Assembly (NCBI RefSeq): GCF_025961205.1
Contig: NZ_JAOQNH010000002.1
Span: 1,110,208-1,174,207, forward strand
From: Azospirillum fermentarium
Lineage (GTDB): Bacteria; Pseudomonadota; Alphaproteobacteria; Azospirillales; Azospirillaceae
DNA length: 64,000 bases
Direction: 5' to 3'
The translations under genes were made by a program, and so were the position numbers. Shown piece by piece: positions 25,140 to 34,799 of this stretch; the first letter of the stretch is position 1, and each line of letters starts with the position of its first letter. The notes under the pieces are model-generated. The model made no database searches. It saw only the letters and a program-made list of their open reading frames with translations, and was not told the origin of the DNA.

Positions 25140-26003
25140 TCACCGCGGAATCAGACGCCCCAGATCCAGGCTTTCGCTCAGGGCCAGCAGGATGCCGTGG
25201 GCGTGGGCCGAGCCGACGCGGAAGATGGCGTCGCTGCCCATGGCGGGCAGCTTGCTCTTTTGCAGCGCCTGCTGGGCGGCGTCGCGGGACGACACCCGCA
25301 CCACCACGCCGGCCAGCCGCGGCACCGGCAGGTCCAGCAGCGGGTCGTCGCCCCACGTCCAGCGCAGGGAATCGGGGGTGGCGACCACGACGGGTGCGGT
25401 GCCGGTGGTGACCACGCGGGCGGATCCGTGGGCCGACGGCTCGGTCCCGAACAGCCGGCCATAGGCACCGGCCACATCATCCACATCCGCCGCGGTGACG
25501 ATCACCGCCGCCAGCCCCTGGGCGGTGTTCTCGTGGGTCTGCGCCTCCCCCTGCCACAGGGCGTCGCGCCCGTGCCGCTGGATCACCAGCGCCGTGGCAC
25601 CGGGAACGGCGCTGGCCGCCACCGGCGTCACCGACAGGCGCACGTCCTGGTCCCCGCCCACCACGGCGGAATCCACCACGTCGCCCCCCGACAGCCCGGC
25701 AGATGTCAGAGCCACCCACGCCGCCCGCGCGTCGTCGGCCTTCAGCCCCAGGAACGCGGCCCCCTCGCGTTCCCTCAGCAGGTCGGCAGCGGGGGCGGTG
25801 AAGGGGTGCGCGCCCTCCAGCGCCAGCAGGTCCAGGGAATCGCCGTCGGCGAACCGGGCGCTGTGCCCCGCGGTCTGCAACGCCGCGCTCCGCCCCAGGG
25901 TGCCCATGGAAAAGCCCAGCCGGGTGAAGGTTTCCCGCGCCTTTTCCACATCGCGCACCGCGACCGCCAGATGGCCGATACCGTTGATGCCGTAAGCCCC
26001 CAT
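25140..26003 (-). CDS. VOC/glyoxalase-like protein
   Basis: Protein of 287 aa with the vicinal-oxygen-chelate fold. The N-terminal module starts GIGHLAVAVRDVEKARETFTRLGF (first 20 residues cited as GIGHLAVAVRDVEKARE), a typical VOC opening with the metal-ligand His, and a second module appears from about 150. It matches the Glyoxalase_3-like group (usually about 280-300 aa), whose substrates are mostly unknown. ATG 26003 is preceded by GAGGAAGAG, an excellent ribosome-binding site. The same frame stays open far upstream across pbpC, but that part is a shadow. It lies 71 bp behind pbpC on the same strand. Confidence 0.8.
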   Translation of the reverse strand: MGAYGINGIGHLAVAVRDVEKARETFTRLGFSMGTLGRSAALQTAGHSARFADGDSLDLLALEGAHPFTAPAADLLREREGAAFLGLKADDARAAWVALTSAGLSGGDVVDSAVVGGDQDVRLSVTPVAASAVPGATALVIQRHGRDALWQGEAQTHENTAQGLAAVIVTAADVDDVAGAYGRLFGTEPSAHGSARVVTTGTAPVVVATPDSLRWTWGDDPLLDLPVPRLAGVVVRVSSRDAAQQALQKSKLPAMGSDAIFRVGSAHAHGILLALSESLDLGRLIPR

Positions 26004-26074
26004 CTCTTCCTCGTGTCTGGACGCCCCCAAAACGGCGGCGATGGTGGAGCAGCGCGCGGCAGAGAGCAAGCGCG

Positions 26075-28132
26075 TCAACGCACCTCGACGCCCACGGAAT
26101 CGCTTCGCCCGTCCGCATCGACCACGGTGATGCGGGCGAACCCCGGTCCGTCGGGCCGCCACGGCACGTCGCGGGCCACCGGGGTGGTGGCGATGCGCCG
26201 CCCGTCCACCAGCCACGTCAGCGGCCGCCGGCCCCCCGATGCGCTGAGAATCACCGGCTCGTCCTCCCCCATCCGCTCCACGGTGGCGGCATCCAGGGGG
26301 AAGATCAGGCGCGGCGGATCGGCGGCCAGCGCGGGCGGCCCCCCATCGCCGCCGCCCAGCCGGCGCAGCAGTGCCGGCGCCTGCGCCATGCCGGCCAGGG
26401 CCGCCCCCCCCGGCTCCGGCGGCAGCCGGTCGAACACGCGGAACAGGATGGGGGCGGCGGTGTTGCGCCCGTAATGTCCCGGGACGGGTGTCCCATCGGG
26501 CCGCCCGGTCCACACCCCCACCGTATAGCGCCCCGACACCCCGAAGGCCCAGGCGTCGCGGAAGCCGAAGCTGGTCCCGGTCTTCAGCGCCACCGGGCGG
26601 CGGCGCCGCACCTCCTGCGCCTGCACCACCCCGGCGGGGGGAGCCGCCCCTTCCAGGATGCGCAGCACCTGTGCCGCCGCGGCGGGGGCCATCAGGGAGA
26701 CGCCCTCGGCCCTGGGCGCATCGGCCAGGGCGCGCAAGGGAGCCACCCGCCCGCCGTTGGCCAACCCGGCGTAGAGGGCGGCCATGTCCCACAGGTCCAC
26801 CGCCGCCCCGCCCAGCGCCAGCGGCAGCCCCGGCACCTCCACCCCGCGCGGCAGGGTCAGGCGCACGCCCGACCGTTCCAAGGCGGCGGCGAAGCGCACC
26901 GGCCCCACCCGGTCCAGCACCGCCACCGCCGGCACGTTGAGGGACCGTTGCAAGGCCTCGCGGATGGTCAGGTCGCCGTCGAAATCGCGGTCGAAATTGC
27001 GCGGGGCATAGTCGCCGAAGCGGGTGGAGACGTCGGCCACCAGGGTTTCCGGGTGGATCAGCCCGTCGTTGAACCCCAGCCCGTAGATAAAGGGCTTCAG
27101 CGCCGACCCCGGCGAGCGGCGGGCGTGCAGCAGATCGACCCAGCCCTGCCGGCGGTCGTCCAGCGGGTCCGGCCCGCCCACCGCCGCCAGCACCGCGCGG
27201 CTGGCGTTGTCCACCACCACGATGGCCAGCCCGGCCTGTTCGTGCAGGCCCGCGGCCTCGGCCCGCGCCAGATCCTGCACCGCGCGCTGCAGCGGCCCGT
27301 CGAGGGTGGTGCGCAGCACCCGTTCCCCCGGATGGGTGCGCACCAGCCGTTCGGCCAGATGGGCGGCATCCATCAGCGCCGGTTCGCGGGCGGTGGGAAT
27401 GGGCTCTCCGTTCCCTTCCCGCACCTGGGCCCCGGTCAGCACGCCGGCTTCCAGCGCCCGGTCCAGCACCTTGGCGCGGGCGGCCCGCGCGCGCTCGGGG
27501 AAACGGTCGGGGCGCAGCGCCGTGGGCGATTGCGGCAGGGCCACCAGCAAGGCCGCCTCCCCCACCGTCAGTTCCTGCGGCTCCTTGGCGAAATAGGCAC
27601 GGGTGGCCGCCCGCACCCCCTCCAGATTGCCGCCATAGGGGGCAAGCGTCAGGTAGAAGGACAGGATGGCGTCCTTGCCGAACCGCGCCTCCAACTGGGC
27701 GGCGCGGGCCATGTCGCGGAGCTTGCCGGTCAGGCTGCGCGGGTGCGGCTCCAACAGACGGGCCACCTGCATGGTCAGGGTGGACGCCCCCGACACCACC
27801 CGGCCCGAGGCTGCGTTCTGCCCCGCCGCCCGCAGCAGCGCCAGCGGATCGACGCCGGCATGATCCCAAAACCGCCGGTCTTCATAGGCCAGCAGCAGGC
27901 GGACGAACAGCGGGTCCACCGGGCCGTGCTCCGCCACCGGCAGCCGCCACGCCCCCTCCCCGTTCAGGAACACGCGCAGGGGCCGCCCGTCGCGGTCCAC
28001 CACCGCGGGCGACAGGTCGGCCAGCCGCGACAGGTCGGGCGGGAACAGCCGGTCGAGCGCCACCGCCGCCAGCCCCAGCCCGGCCAGCACCAGGGCCAGC
28101 CCCGCCGTCCACCGCCGGATGCGGCGCCCCAT
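26075..28132 (-). CDS. pbpC: Penicillin-binding protein 1C
   Basis: Bifunctional class A-type murein synthase of 685 aa, anchored by one N-terminal helix and acting in the periplasm. The GT51 glycosyltransferase domain has the catalytic Glu in EDRRFWDHAGVDP and STLTMQVARLLE. The transpeptidase domain has SALK (S343, K346), SLN (397) and KTGT (517). A BiPBP_C domain closes the protein (about 600-685). All active-site motifs are intact. PbpC genes typically sit next to an alpha-2-macroglobulin gene, as here (17 bp downstream of it), and the pair is thought to repair and defend the cell wall after breach. Confidence 0.95.
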   Translation of the reverse strand: MGRRIRRWTAGLALVLAGLGLAAVALDRLFPPDLSRLADLSPAVVDRDGRPLRVFLNGEGAWRLPVAEHGPVDPLFVRLLLAYEDRRFWDHAGVDPLALLRAAGQNAASGRVVSGASTLTMQVARLLEPHPRSLTGKLRDMARAAQLEARFGKDAILSFYLTLAPYGGNLEGVRAATRAYFAKEPQELTVGEAALLVALPQSPTALRPDRFPERARAARAKVLDRALEAGVLTGAQVREGNGEPIPTAREPALMDAAHLAERLVRTHPGERVLRTTLDGPLQRAVQDLARAEAAGLHEQAGLAIVVVDNASRAVLAAVGGPDPLDDRRQGWVDLLHARRSPGSALKPFIYGLGFNDGLIHPETLVADVSTRFGDYAPRNFDRDFDGDLTIREALQRSLNVPAVAVLDRVGPVRFAAALERSGVRLTLPRGVEVPGLPLALGGAAVDLWDMAALYAGLANGGRVAPLRALADAPRAEGVSLMAPAAAAQVLRILEGAAPPAGVVQAQEVRRRRPVALKTGTSFGFRDAWAFGVSGRYTVGVWTGRPDGTPVPGHYGRNTAAPILFRVFDRLPPEPGGAALAGMAQAPALLRRLGGGDGGPPALAADPPRLIFPLDAATVERMGEDEPVILSASGGRRPLTWLVDGRRIATTPVARDVPWRPDGPGFARITVVDADGRSDSVGVEVR

Positions 28133-28149
28133 GACGCCCGCTCCCCGGA

Positions 28150-31100
28150 TCAGGGCGGCGGCAGGACGGTGATGCGGCCCACCGCCTGCCGGGCGAAGAA
28201 GCGGGGCTTGTACATGTCCTCCACCTGCGCGCCGGGCAGTTCATAGTTCCCCGGCGTGACGGCCCGCACCAGATAGGCCAGCTTGAAGCGGGTCTGATCC
28301 TCGGTCAGATCGACGGCGGCGACATAGCGGTCGTCGCGCGCCTCCACCGACAAGGGCGTGGTCATGTCGGTCAGCCACGGCATGTCGTCGGTGCCCGCGG
28401 CCCCCAGGTGGGAGTTCTCGATCTCCCACCCCGCCGGCAGCGGGTGGACGACGATGGCCTGATGGTCCAGGCCGGTGTTCGCCTCCCCCTCCAGAACGAT
28501 GACGAACACGTCGTTCTGGCGAAGCTGGTCGAGGTTCAGCGGCTCGCCGCTGCGGGTGAAGAAGTTGCGCTTGATGCGCAGCCCCTCCCGCGCCGCCGGG
28601 CGCGGTTCCGCCGGGATGCCCGACAGGGACACCGCCTGCCACACCGCCTCGGATCCTGCGTTGGCGACGCGCACCCCCTGGGCCAGGGCCTCGGGCGGCG
28701 GAGCGATGATGACCGGATCGCCCTTCCCCGCCCCGCCAGCACCACCAACGGCACCGGTGACGGTCAGGCGCAGGGGCGCCTTGCCGCGCATCAGCGCGTC
28801 GGCGGCCATGACGATCCACGCCTGTTCCTGGGTGCTGGTCTGCCTGGCCGTGGTTTCCGACGCCGGCAGCCGGTCCACCAGCGTCTGCAACCGGTTGCCC
28901 AGCATCTGCACCTCGCCCATCACCGCCACCAGGGCGGCGGCGTCGCGCACGGTGCTGCCGTAATCCACCCACCAGGGCTTGCGGGTCAACTGCGACACGG
29001 CAGAGGCAAAGGCGCTTTCCGCCCGCCCCTTGTCGCCCAGCCGGGCCAGCGCCGCCCCCACCTGCCCCTTGGACAGCGGCGTGGGCATCTGGTCGAGGAA
29101 GGCATCGTGCAGATAGCGCGCCGGCCCCGGCACCGACACCCCGCCCAGCGCCAGCACGTGCAGGGCATAGGCGCGGGACGCCAGATCCGCCGGTTCCCGC
29201 CCGCCGTCCACCAGATGGCGGCGCAGCCAGTCCATGCCGTTGCGCAACGGCTGGTCCGGCACCGGATAGCCGCCGTTGCGCGCCCGGACCAGGAATTCCA
29301 TGGCATAGGCGGTCAGCCACGCATCGGTATCCCCCACCGCACTCCACAGGCCGAACGACCCGTCGTAGCGCTGGCGGTCCAGCACCCGCGACACCGCCTG
29401 TCCCACCCGGCCCTCAAGCCCGGTGTCGCCCTTGTCCGAACGGCCCAGCGCCGATTCCACGTCGCGCACCACCAGGAGCGGCAGGGCACGGCTGATGGTC
29501 TGCTCGGTGCAGCCGAAGGGGTAGCGGTCCAGCGCCTGGAGGATCCCCGCCAGATCGAAGGGCGGTGCGGCGCTGAACGTGGCCGCCACCCGCCCGGTCC
29601 CCGGCAGGAAGCCGGCCAGCGTGGCGGCGGTCAGGTCCGCCGACGCGCCAGGGGCAAGCTGCTGCGTCACGAACTGCGTTTCCACCGGGCGGGAGGGCCG
29701 GACGGTGATGCCGTACGCGTGGCGCACCGCGAAGCCCCCCGGCCCGGCCACCTCCAGCGCCACCGAGCCGATGCCCGCCTGCACCCCGCGGAAGGGCAGG
29801 TACAAGGTGCGGCGCTCCCCGGCCGGCAGATCCACGGTCTGGATGCCGTTGTCCACCGCCACCGCCCCGCCGCCGGTCACCGCCACGCGGTAGGACCCCG
29901 CCGCCGCCTCCACATTGTGGAGCGAGACGGTCAGTTGGCTGGCATCGCCGGGGGCGAGGAAGCGGGGCATCACCGCGTCGGCCACCAGCGGGTCGCGCAC
30001 GGTCAGCCTGGCCGAGGCCGATCCCAGCCGCCCCTTGCCGAAGGCCACCGCCATCAGCCGCAGTTCACCGTTGAAATCGGGAATGTCGAACCGGACCCGC
30101 GCCATCCCGTCCGGCCCCACCGTCACCGGCCCCTTGAACAGCGACACCACGGTGAAGGGCACCACCGGCAGCGCCGCCCCGCTGGAATCGCCGCCCTGGC
30201 GCAACGCCCCGAACGGCCCGTCCAGCATCTCCAGCAGCCGCCCGTAATCGTCGCGCAGGTCCAGCCCCAGCAGGCGCTTGCCGAAATAATGGCGGCCCGG
30301 ATCGGGGGATTGGAAATCGGTGAGCTGCAGGATCCCCTCGTCCACCGCAGCCAGGGTGACCCAGGCGTCCTCGGCCCGTCCGCCGCCGGCGGGGGCGACG
30401 TTCAGGGCCAGCTCCACGGGCTGGCGCGGACGCGCCACCTTGGGCGGGTCGGCGAAGGCCACGTCCAGCCGGCGCACCGCCGGGTCGATGCCCAGCCACG
30501 CCACACCGATGGCGCGCACCGGCTGCCGCTCCTTCCCCTTCACCGGGGGGCGGTAGGCGGTGGCGATGACATAGGCGCCCGGCCCCCAGGCGGCATCGAC
30601 GGGAATGTCCACCGTGCCGCCGGTGGCCGGCACCGACAGGGTTTTCACCCCCCACACGCGGTCGGTGGCGATGGTGACCAGCACCTCCCCCGCGAACGGC
30701 GGGGTCAGCTTCAGCCGCGCCGTCTCGCCCGGCGTGTAGGCCGGCTTGTCGGCGATCAGTTCCAGCGTGTCGGGCGTGTCGCCGGTGCCCGGCCCCATCA
30801 CCCACCCCGACGAGAACCGCAGGGACGAGGCGACACCGGTGGCGGAATCCGCCACCTCCAGCCGGTAGCGGCCCACCGGGCGCTTGCCCGCCGCGATCAC
30901 CGCCGGGCCGGCGGTGCCGAGGTCCGTCTTGCCCGACGCCGCCGGGCTGTCGCGGGTGAAGGCGCGGTAGGTGTAGCGCCCGTCCTTCATGTACCACTGA
31001 TAGGTCGTGCGCTCCTCCACCAGCGACCAGGACAGGCCGGGCTTGGCCAGCGGGGTGCCGTCGGGGGCGACCGCGATCACCTCGAACGACGCCTCTTCCT

Positions 31101-33387
31101 CCTCGCCCAGCCGCCCGCCGTCGAAGCGCGGGCGGATGCCGACGGCGTAGGCCTTGGTCCGCACGGGGAAGCTCACCGACTGGCGCGTCGGGCGCCCGCC
31201 CGGCTCCGACACCGCCACCCGCACCTCGGCGCGCAGGGGCCGGGTGGTGTCGGGCAGCGGCGGCAGCGTCACCTCAACCGCCGCCTGCCCCTGGGCGTCG
31301 GTGCCGTCGAAGGTCAGCGGCTCCACCTTGGGCTCGAACCGTTCCTGCACCAGACCGAAACGGTATCCGCGGTGCTGGGGATAGGGGTTGGGGTCGGGCT
31401 GCAGCGACACCTCCGCCGTGCCGGGCAGGCCGGCGGCGGGCGGGCCATAGAGGAAGCGGCCCTTCACCAGCACCTGGAACGGCTTGCCCACCTCCATGAT
31501 GGGGGCGGAGGGGGTAAGGTCCACCGCCAGCCGTTCCGGCACGAAATCATCCACCTGGAAGGTGGCGCTGCCCACCGCCGCCCCCTTGGGGTCGGTGAAG
31601 GCCTGGACGGTCCAGCCGCCCAGGGGGGCAGTGCGGCTGAGCGCCAGCGGCAGCACATAGCTGCCCCCCGGCCCCGGTATCGGCGTACCCGCCCAATATT
31701 CCGTGCCGCTGGGGCGCAGCACCTTGACCGTCAGGGGGAAGCCCTCCACCGCCTCCGTCCGGGCATCGCGCAGCAGGGTGGTGATGTTGACCGTCTCCCC
31801 CTGCCGGTAGACGCCGCGGTCGGTGTAGAGGAAGGCGTCCATCGGCCCCGGCTGGGGCCGCCCGCCGACGCCGCGGTCGGACAGGTCGAAGGCGGCGGTG
31901 CTCAGATCCAGGGCGGCGAAATCCGCCCCGGCATAGGCCATCACCGAAATCGGCGTGTTGCCGCCGCCCCCCCGCGCCAGCCCGGCGGGAAAGCTGGCCC
32001 GCCCGTCGGCGTCGGTGGTGATGCGGCCCAGTTCGTTGTTGTTGCGGGCGACCAGCGCCACATCCACCCCCGCCATGGGCTTGGCGGTGCCGAAGGAACG
32101 GGCGAAGACGGTGATGCCGTCCGCCCCGCGGTAGGCGGTCAGCCCGATGTCGGACACCAGCAGCCATTGGGTGGCGCGGACATAGGGGACCGCCTCCTGC
32201 GCCACGTCCACCGGCTCGGCCATCACGGCGTAGAATCCGGGCTTGGGCTCGGGCACCGCCTGACGGAAGGGCAGCAGGGTGGTGATCTCGCGGTTCCGCT
32301 CCCCGGTGGTGGTCAGGCGCCCTTCCCACACCTTCTCGCCCCAGTCGTCGCCGACATCCTCGGCGGCGTATTCGTTCAGCGGCTCCAGAATCCGGTTGCG
32401 GATGTTGGGAGCGACATTGCGGTCGTTGACGCGGAAGACGGTGACCTTCACCTGTTCCAGGTTGACGGTCACCACCGGCACCCCCTCGTTCCCCGTGCGG
32501 GGCAGGATGAAGCCCGGCCCGCGGAACGCCACCGCCGCCGCCCGGTCGGGCACGCGCACGGTGTGGGTCTCGTCGGCCTTCAGCACCAGCCCGTCGGCGC
32601 CGGGCAGGCCCTGGCGCAGGGTGACGGCATAGCTGGTGCCGTGGGCAAGTCCGGTCACGCACAGGCTGTTCCCGCGGGCGTCAACCGCGCCCTTGACCGC
32701 CGGCTCCACCCGCACGAAATCGGCGAACCGCACCTCCTTGCGCTCCGACAGGGGATCGGCGAAGCGGAAGCAGGCGCGCGGCGGCGTGGTTTCCGCATCC
32801 GCCGCCACCGAGGCCAGCGTCAGCCCGATGCGGGCGCGCAGCCCGGCGATGCGCGCCTCCAGCCCCGGCGCCCGGCCTTGCAGGATTTCCGGCGTCAGGT
32901 CGGGGATCTCGCGGAGGGTGCGCAGGGCGCGCAGCGCCTCCGCCGGGTTGTTGAACACGCTGTCGAACAGATCGGCCAGCCGCCACAGGGCCGCCGCCTG
33001 GATCTCCGGCGAGCCGTTCTGGTAGGCGAGGAAGGCCGCTTGCAGCGCGTGGTCGCGGCTGGGCTTGGGATGGGCCATCCACGCATCGCTCAGCGCCAGC
33101 CACGCCGGCCCCTCCTCCGCCCCCAGGGCGATGGCCTGCTCATAGGCGGCGATGGCGGCGGGAATGTCCTTTTTCGCCAGGGCCGCCTGCGCCCGTTTGG
33201 TGGCGTCGGCCCGCTGGGCGGCGGTGGACTGGGGAGGGGCCTTGGCCCGGATGGGGTTGGCATAGGCCGCGGCGTCGCTGCCCAGGCCGGGTGGCGCGTA
33301 GTCCGCCCGCCCCGGTGCGGCCACGGCCAGCATTCCCAGCATCAGACACAGGCAGAACCACACGCGGACCAGCAGACGGCGGGACAT
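28150..33387 (-). CDS. Bacterial alpha-2-macroglobulin with thioester motif (YfhM-like)
   Basis: Periplasmic protease trap of 1745 aa. A signal peptide (MSRRLLVRVWFCLCLMLGM, cleavage near GRA) is followed by a TPR-like helical stretch (about 40-150), a series of MG beta domains and the thioester domain with GCTEQTISR at about 1293-1296. CTEQ corresponds to the CxEQ thioester that covalently captures attacking proteases. No clear lipobox cysteine is positioned for lipidation, unlike E. coli YfhM, so it may be soluble. ATG 33387 is chosen over 33426 because the signal peptide begins there. It is the upstream partner of pbpC in a two-gene operon. Confidence 0.94.
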   Translation of the reverse strand: MSRRLLVRVWFCLCLMLGMLAVAAPGRADYAPPGLGSDAAAYANPIRAKAPPQSTAAQRADATKRAQAALAKKDIPAAIAAYEQAIALGAEEGPAWLALSDAWMAHPKPSRDHALQAAFLAYQNGSPEIQAAALWRLADLFDSVFNNPAEALRALRTLREIPDLTPEILQGRAPGLEARIAGLRARIGLTLASVAADAETTPPRACFRFADPLSERKEVRFADFVRVEPAVKGAVDARGNSLCVTGLAHGTSYAVTLRQGLPGADGLVLKADETHTVRVPDRAAAVAFRGPGFILPRTGNEGVPVVTVNLEQVKVTVFRVNDRNVAPNIRNRILEPLNEYAAEDVGDDWGEKVWEGRLTTTGERNREITTLLPFRQAVPEPKPGFYAVMAEPVDVAQEAVPYVRATQWLLVSDIGLTAYRGADGITVFARSFGTAKPMAGVDVALVARNNNELGRITTDADGRASFPAGLARGGGGNTPISVMAYAGADFAALDLSTAAFDLSDRGVGGRPQPGPMDAFLYTDRGVYRQGETVNITTLLRDARTEAVEGFPLTVKVLRPSGTEYWAGTPIPGPGGSYVLPLALSRTAPLGGWTVQAFTDPKGAAVGSATFQVDDFVPERLAVDLTPSAPIMEVGKPFQVLVKGRFLYGPPAAGLPGTAEVSLQPDPNPYPQHRGYRFGLVQERFEPKVEPLTFDGTDAQGQAAVEVTLPPLPDTTRPLRAEVRVAVSEPGGRPTRQSVSFPVRTKAYAVGIRPRFDGGRLGEEEEASFEVIAVAPDGTPLAKPGLSWSLVEERTTYQWYMKDGRYTYRAFTRDSPAASGKTDLGTAGPAVIAAGKRPVGRYRLEVADSATGVASSLRFSSGWVMGPGTGDTPDTLELIADKPAYTPGETARLKLTPPFAGEVLVTIATDRVWGVKTLSVPATGGTVDIPVDAAWGPGAYVIATAYRPPVKGKERQPVRAIGVAWLGIDPAVRRLDVAFADPPKVARPRQPVELALNVAPAGGGRAEDAWVTLAAVDEGILQLTDFQSPDPGRHYFGKRLLGLDLRDDYGRLLEMLDGPFGALRQGGDSSGAALPVVPFTVVSLFKGPVTVGPDGMARVRFDIPDFNGELRLMAVAFGKGRLGSASARLTVRDPLVADAVMPRFLAPGDASQLTVSLHNVEAAAGSYRVAVTGGGAVAVDNGIQTVDLPAGERRTLYLPFRGVQAGIGSVALEVAGPGGFAVRHAYGITVRPSRPVETQFVTQQLAPGASADLTAATLAGFLPGTGRVAATFSAAPPFDLAGILQALDRYPFGCTEQTISRALPLLVVRDVESALGRSDKGDTGLEGRVGQAVSRVLDRQRYDGSFGLWSAVGDTDAWLTAYAMEFLVRARNGGYPVPDQPLRNGMDWLRRHLVDGGREPADLASRAYALHVLALGGVSVPGPARYLHDAFLDQMPTPLSKGQVGAALARLGDKGRAESAFASAVSQLTRKPWWVDYGSTVRDAAALVAVMGEVQMLGNRLQTLVDRLPASETTARQTSTQEQAWIVMAADALMRGKAPLRLTVTGAVGGAGGAGKGDPVIIAPPPEALAQGVRVANAGSEAVWQAVSLSGIPAEPRPAAREGLRIKRNFFTRSGEPLNLDQLRQNDVFVIVLEGEANTGLDHQAIVVHPLPAGWEIENSHLGAAGTDDMPWLTDMTTPLSVEARDDRYVAAVDLTEDQTRFKLAYLVRAVTPGNYELPGAQVEDMYKPRFFARQAVGRITVLPPP

Positions 33388-33760
33388 GCTGCACCCCCCA
33401 TTCGGGCAAACCACGCCCCACGGCACGGGACGCGGGCGGGATCATAGCGAAGTTCGCGCTTTGTCCCAAGCCAGCCGAACGGCAGATGGCCGGAAGATCA
33501 TCCATAAGACGGGGGTGGAGACGGCAACGGCGGCCCCCGGTTGTCCGGGGTGCCGCCGCGTCTCTGCCGGGTGTCCGGGACCGTCGTGCGGCCCTGTACC
33601 GGACACCCCCTCTCCCTGACCGCCCTTGCCGGGCCATTGCGGTCCTGCTGTCCGCGCCACCGGGGCGGTCAACGGGCCGGGCCAACTGCGCCGAATTAAA
33701 ATTACCTTTTCTCCAATCCACAAATGGATATTCTGCATCCTTCCCATAAGGTCAATTTAT
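33388..33760. promoter_or_regulatory. Divergent promoter region with an inverted repeat
   Basis: No gene seen. A 10-bp inverted repeat GGGTGTCCGG (33569-33578) and CCGGACACCC (33599-33608) is separated by 20 bp. The last 65 bp before the LysR gene are AT-rich. The region should contain promoters for the alpha-2-macroglobulin operon and the divergent LysR gene. Confidence 0.5.
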
Positions 33761-34774
33761 ATGAGCGCCCTCTTGGATAGCGACCGCGGCGGCCATCATC
33801 TGGACTGGAACCTTCTGCGCACCTTTTTGGTGATCGTGGAGGAAGGGGGCGTGACCCGCGCGGCCTCCCGCCTCGGATTGACGCAACCGGCGGTGAGTCA
33901 GGCGCTCAAACGGCTCGAAGACCAGTTGGGATGCCCGTTGATCGAGCGGGGCCAGGGGCGGTTCACCATCACCCGTGCCGGCACGCTCATCCATGAAGAG
34001 GTCCGCGACATTTTCGGGACCATCGCGCGGTTCGGCCTGCTGGTCCACGATGCGCCGGAGCAGGAGGCGGTGTCGGGCACCGTGCGGCTGCTGCTGGTCA
34101 GCCGGATCGAGGCGGCGATTCTCGACGCCGTTCTGCAACGCTTCAACGCGCTGTTCCCCGCCGCCGACCTGCGAATCGACGTGATGGCCAGCGCCGACAT
34201 CCACGCGGCCCTCCAGCAAAAGGCGGCGTGCTGCGGCATCGGCCTGCTGCGCGGCGAGCCGGCGCATCTGGAACACCGGCTGTTCACCCGCCAGACCTTC
34301 CGCTTCTACTGCGGCCCCCGCCACCGGCTGTTCGGACGTTCGGGGCTGGAGCCGGCGGACCTGAAGGGGGAAACCTGGGTGTCGTTCACCAGCGACCAGA
34401 TCGACGGGATCATGGCGCCGCTGGCCGTGTTCCGCGTGCAGGAGGGGCTGGACACCCGCATCGCCGGCGCCTCCTCCAACATGGACGAGGTGCGGCGGAT
34501 GATCGTCGCGGGCCTGGGCATCGGTCCGCTGCCCATGCACGCCGCCGCCCGCGAGGTGGCCGAGGGCCGGCTGTGGCCCCTGCCCCCGGAAGAAGGGGTG
34601 TGCCCCATGAACCTGCACCTGCTGTGGAACCCCGCCGCCCGGCTGAACCGGGCGGAGCGGGCGTTCCTGGCCGTGGTCAACGATGCGCTGGAGACGGTGC
34701 CATCCGAACGCCGTTTCGATCCCGCCGCGTGCGCGGCGTGGATCCGCGATGCCGGACCGGCGCCCAAGGTGTGA
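33761..34774 (+). CDS. LysR-family transcriptional regulator
   Basis: DNA-binding regulator of 337 aa. A winged helix-turn-helix at about 15-75 contains GGVTRAASRLGLTQPAVSQAL (20 of those residues: GGVTRAASRLGLTQPAVSQA), the classic LysR recognition region. A periplasmic-binding-fold effector domain follows (about 100-310). ATG 33761 has AAGG nine bases upstream. The divergent gene is alpha-2-macroglobulin, which LysR proteins of this geometry often control, but no matching operon is obvious and the target is unknown. The C-terminal tail is Arg/Ala-rich. Confidence 0.9.
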   Translation: MSALLDSDRGGHHLDWNLLRTFLVIVEEGGVTRAASRLGLTQPAVSQALKRLEDQLGCPLIERGQGRFTITRAGTLIHEEVRDIFGTIARFGLLVHDAPEQEAVSGTVRLLLVSRIEAAILDAVLQRFNALFPAADLRIDVMASADIHAALQQKAACCGIGLLRGEPAHLEHRLFTRQTFRFYCGPRHRLFGRSGLEPADLKGETWVSFTSDQIDGIMAPLAVFRVQEGLDTRIAGASSNMDEVRRMIVAGLGIGPLPMHAAAREVAEGRLWPLPPEEGVCPMNLHLLWNPAARLNRAERAFLAVVNDALETVPSERRFDPAACAAWIRDAGPAPKV

Positions 34775-34799
34775 TGCTCCCCTTACGGCGTGATGCCCT

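Noticed and set aside
26004..27869. Upstream extension of the VOC frame through pbpC
   Set aside because: It is a frame shadow of pbpC. The VOC gene has its own strong ribosome-binding site at 26003.
28408..33447. 1679-codon plus-strand frame opposite alpha-2-macroglobulin
   Set aside because: Composition-driven antisense frame full of His/Arg/Gly, with no domain motif; the minus-strand gene is certain.
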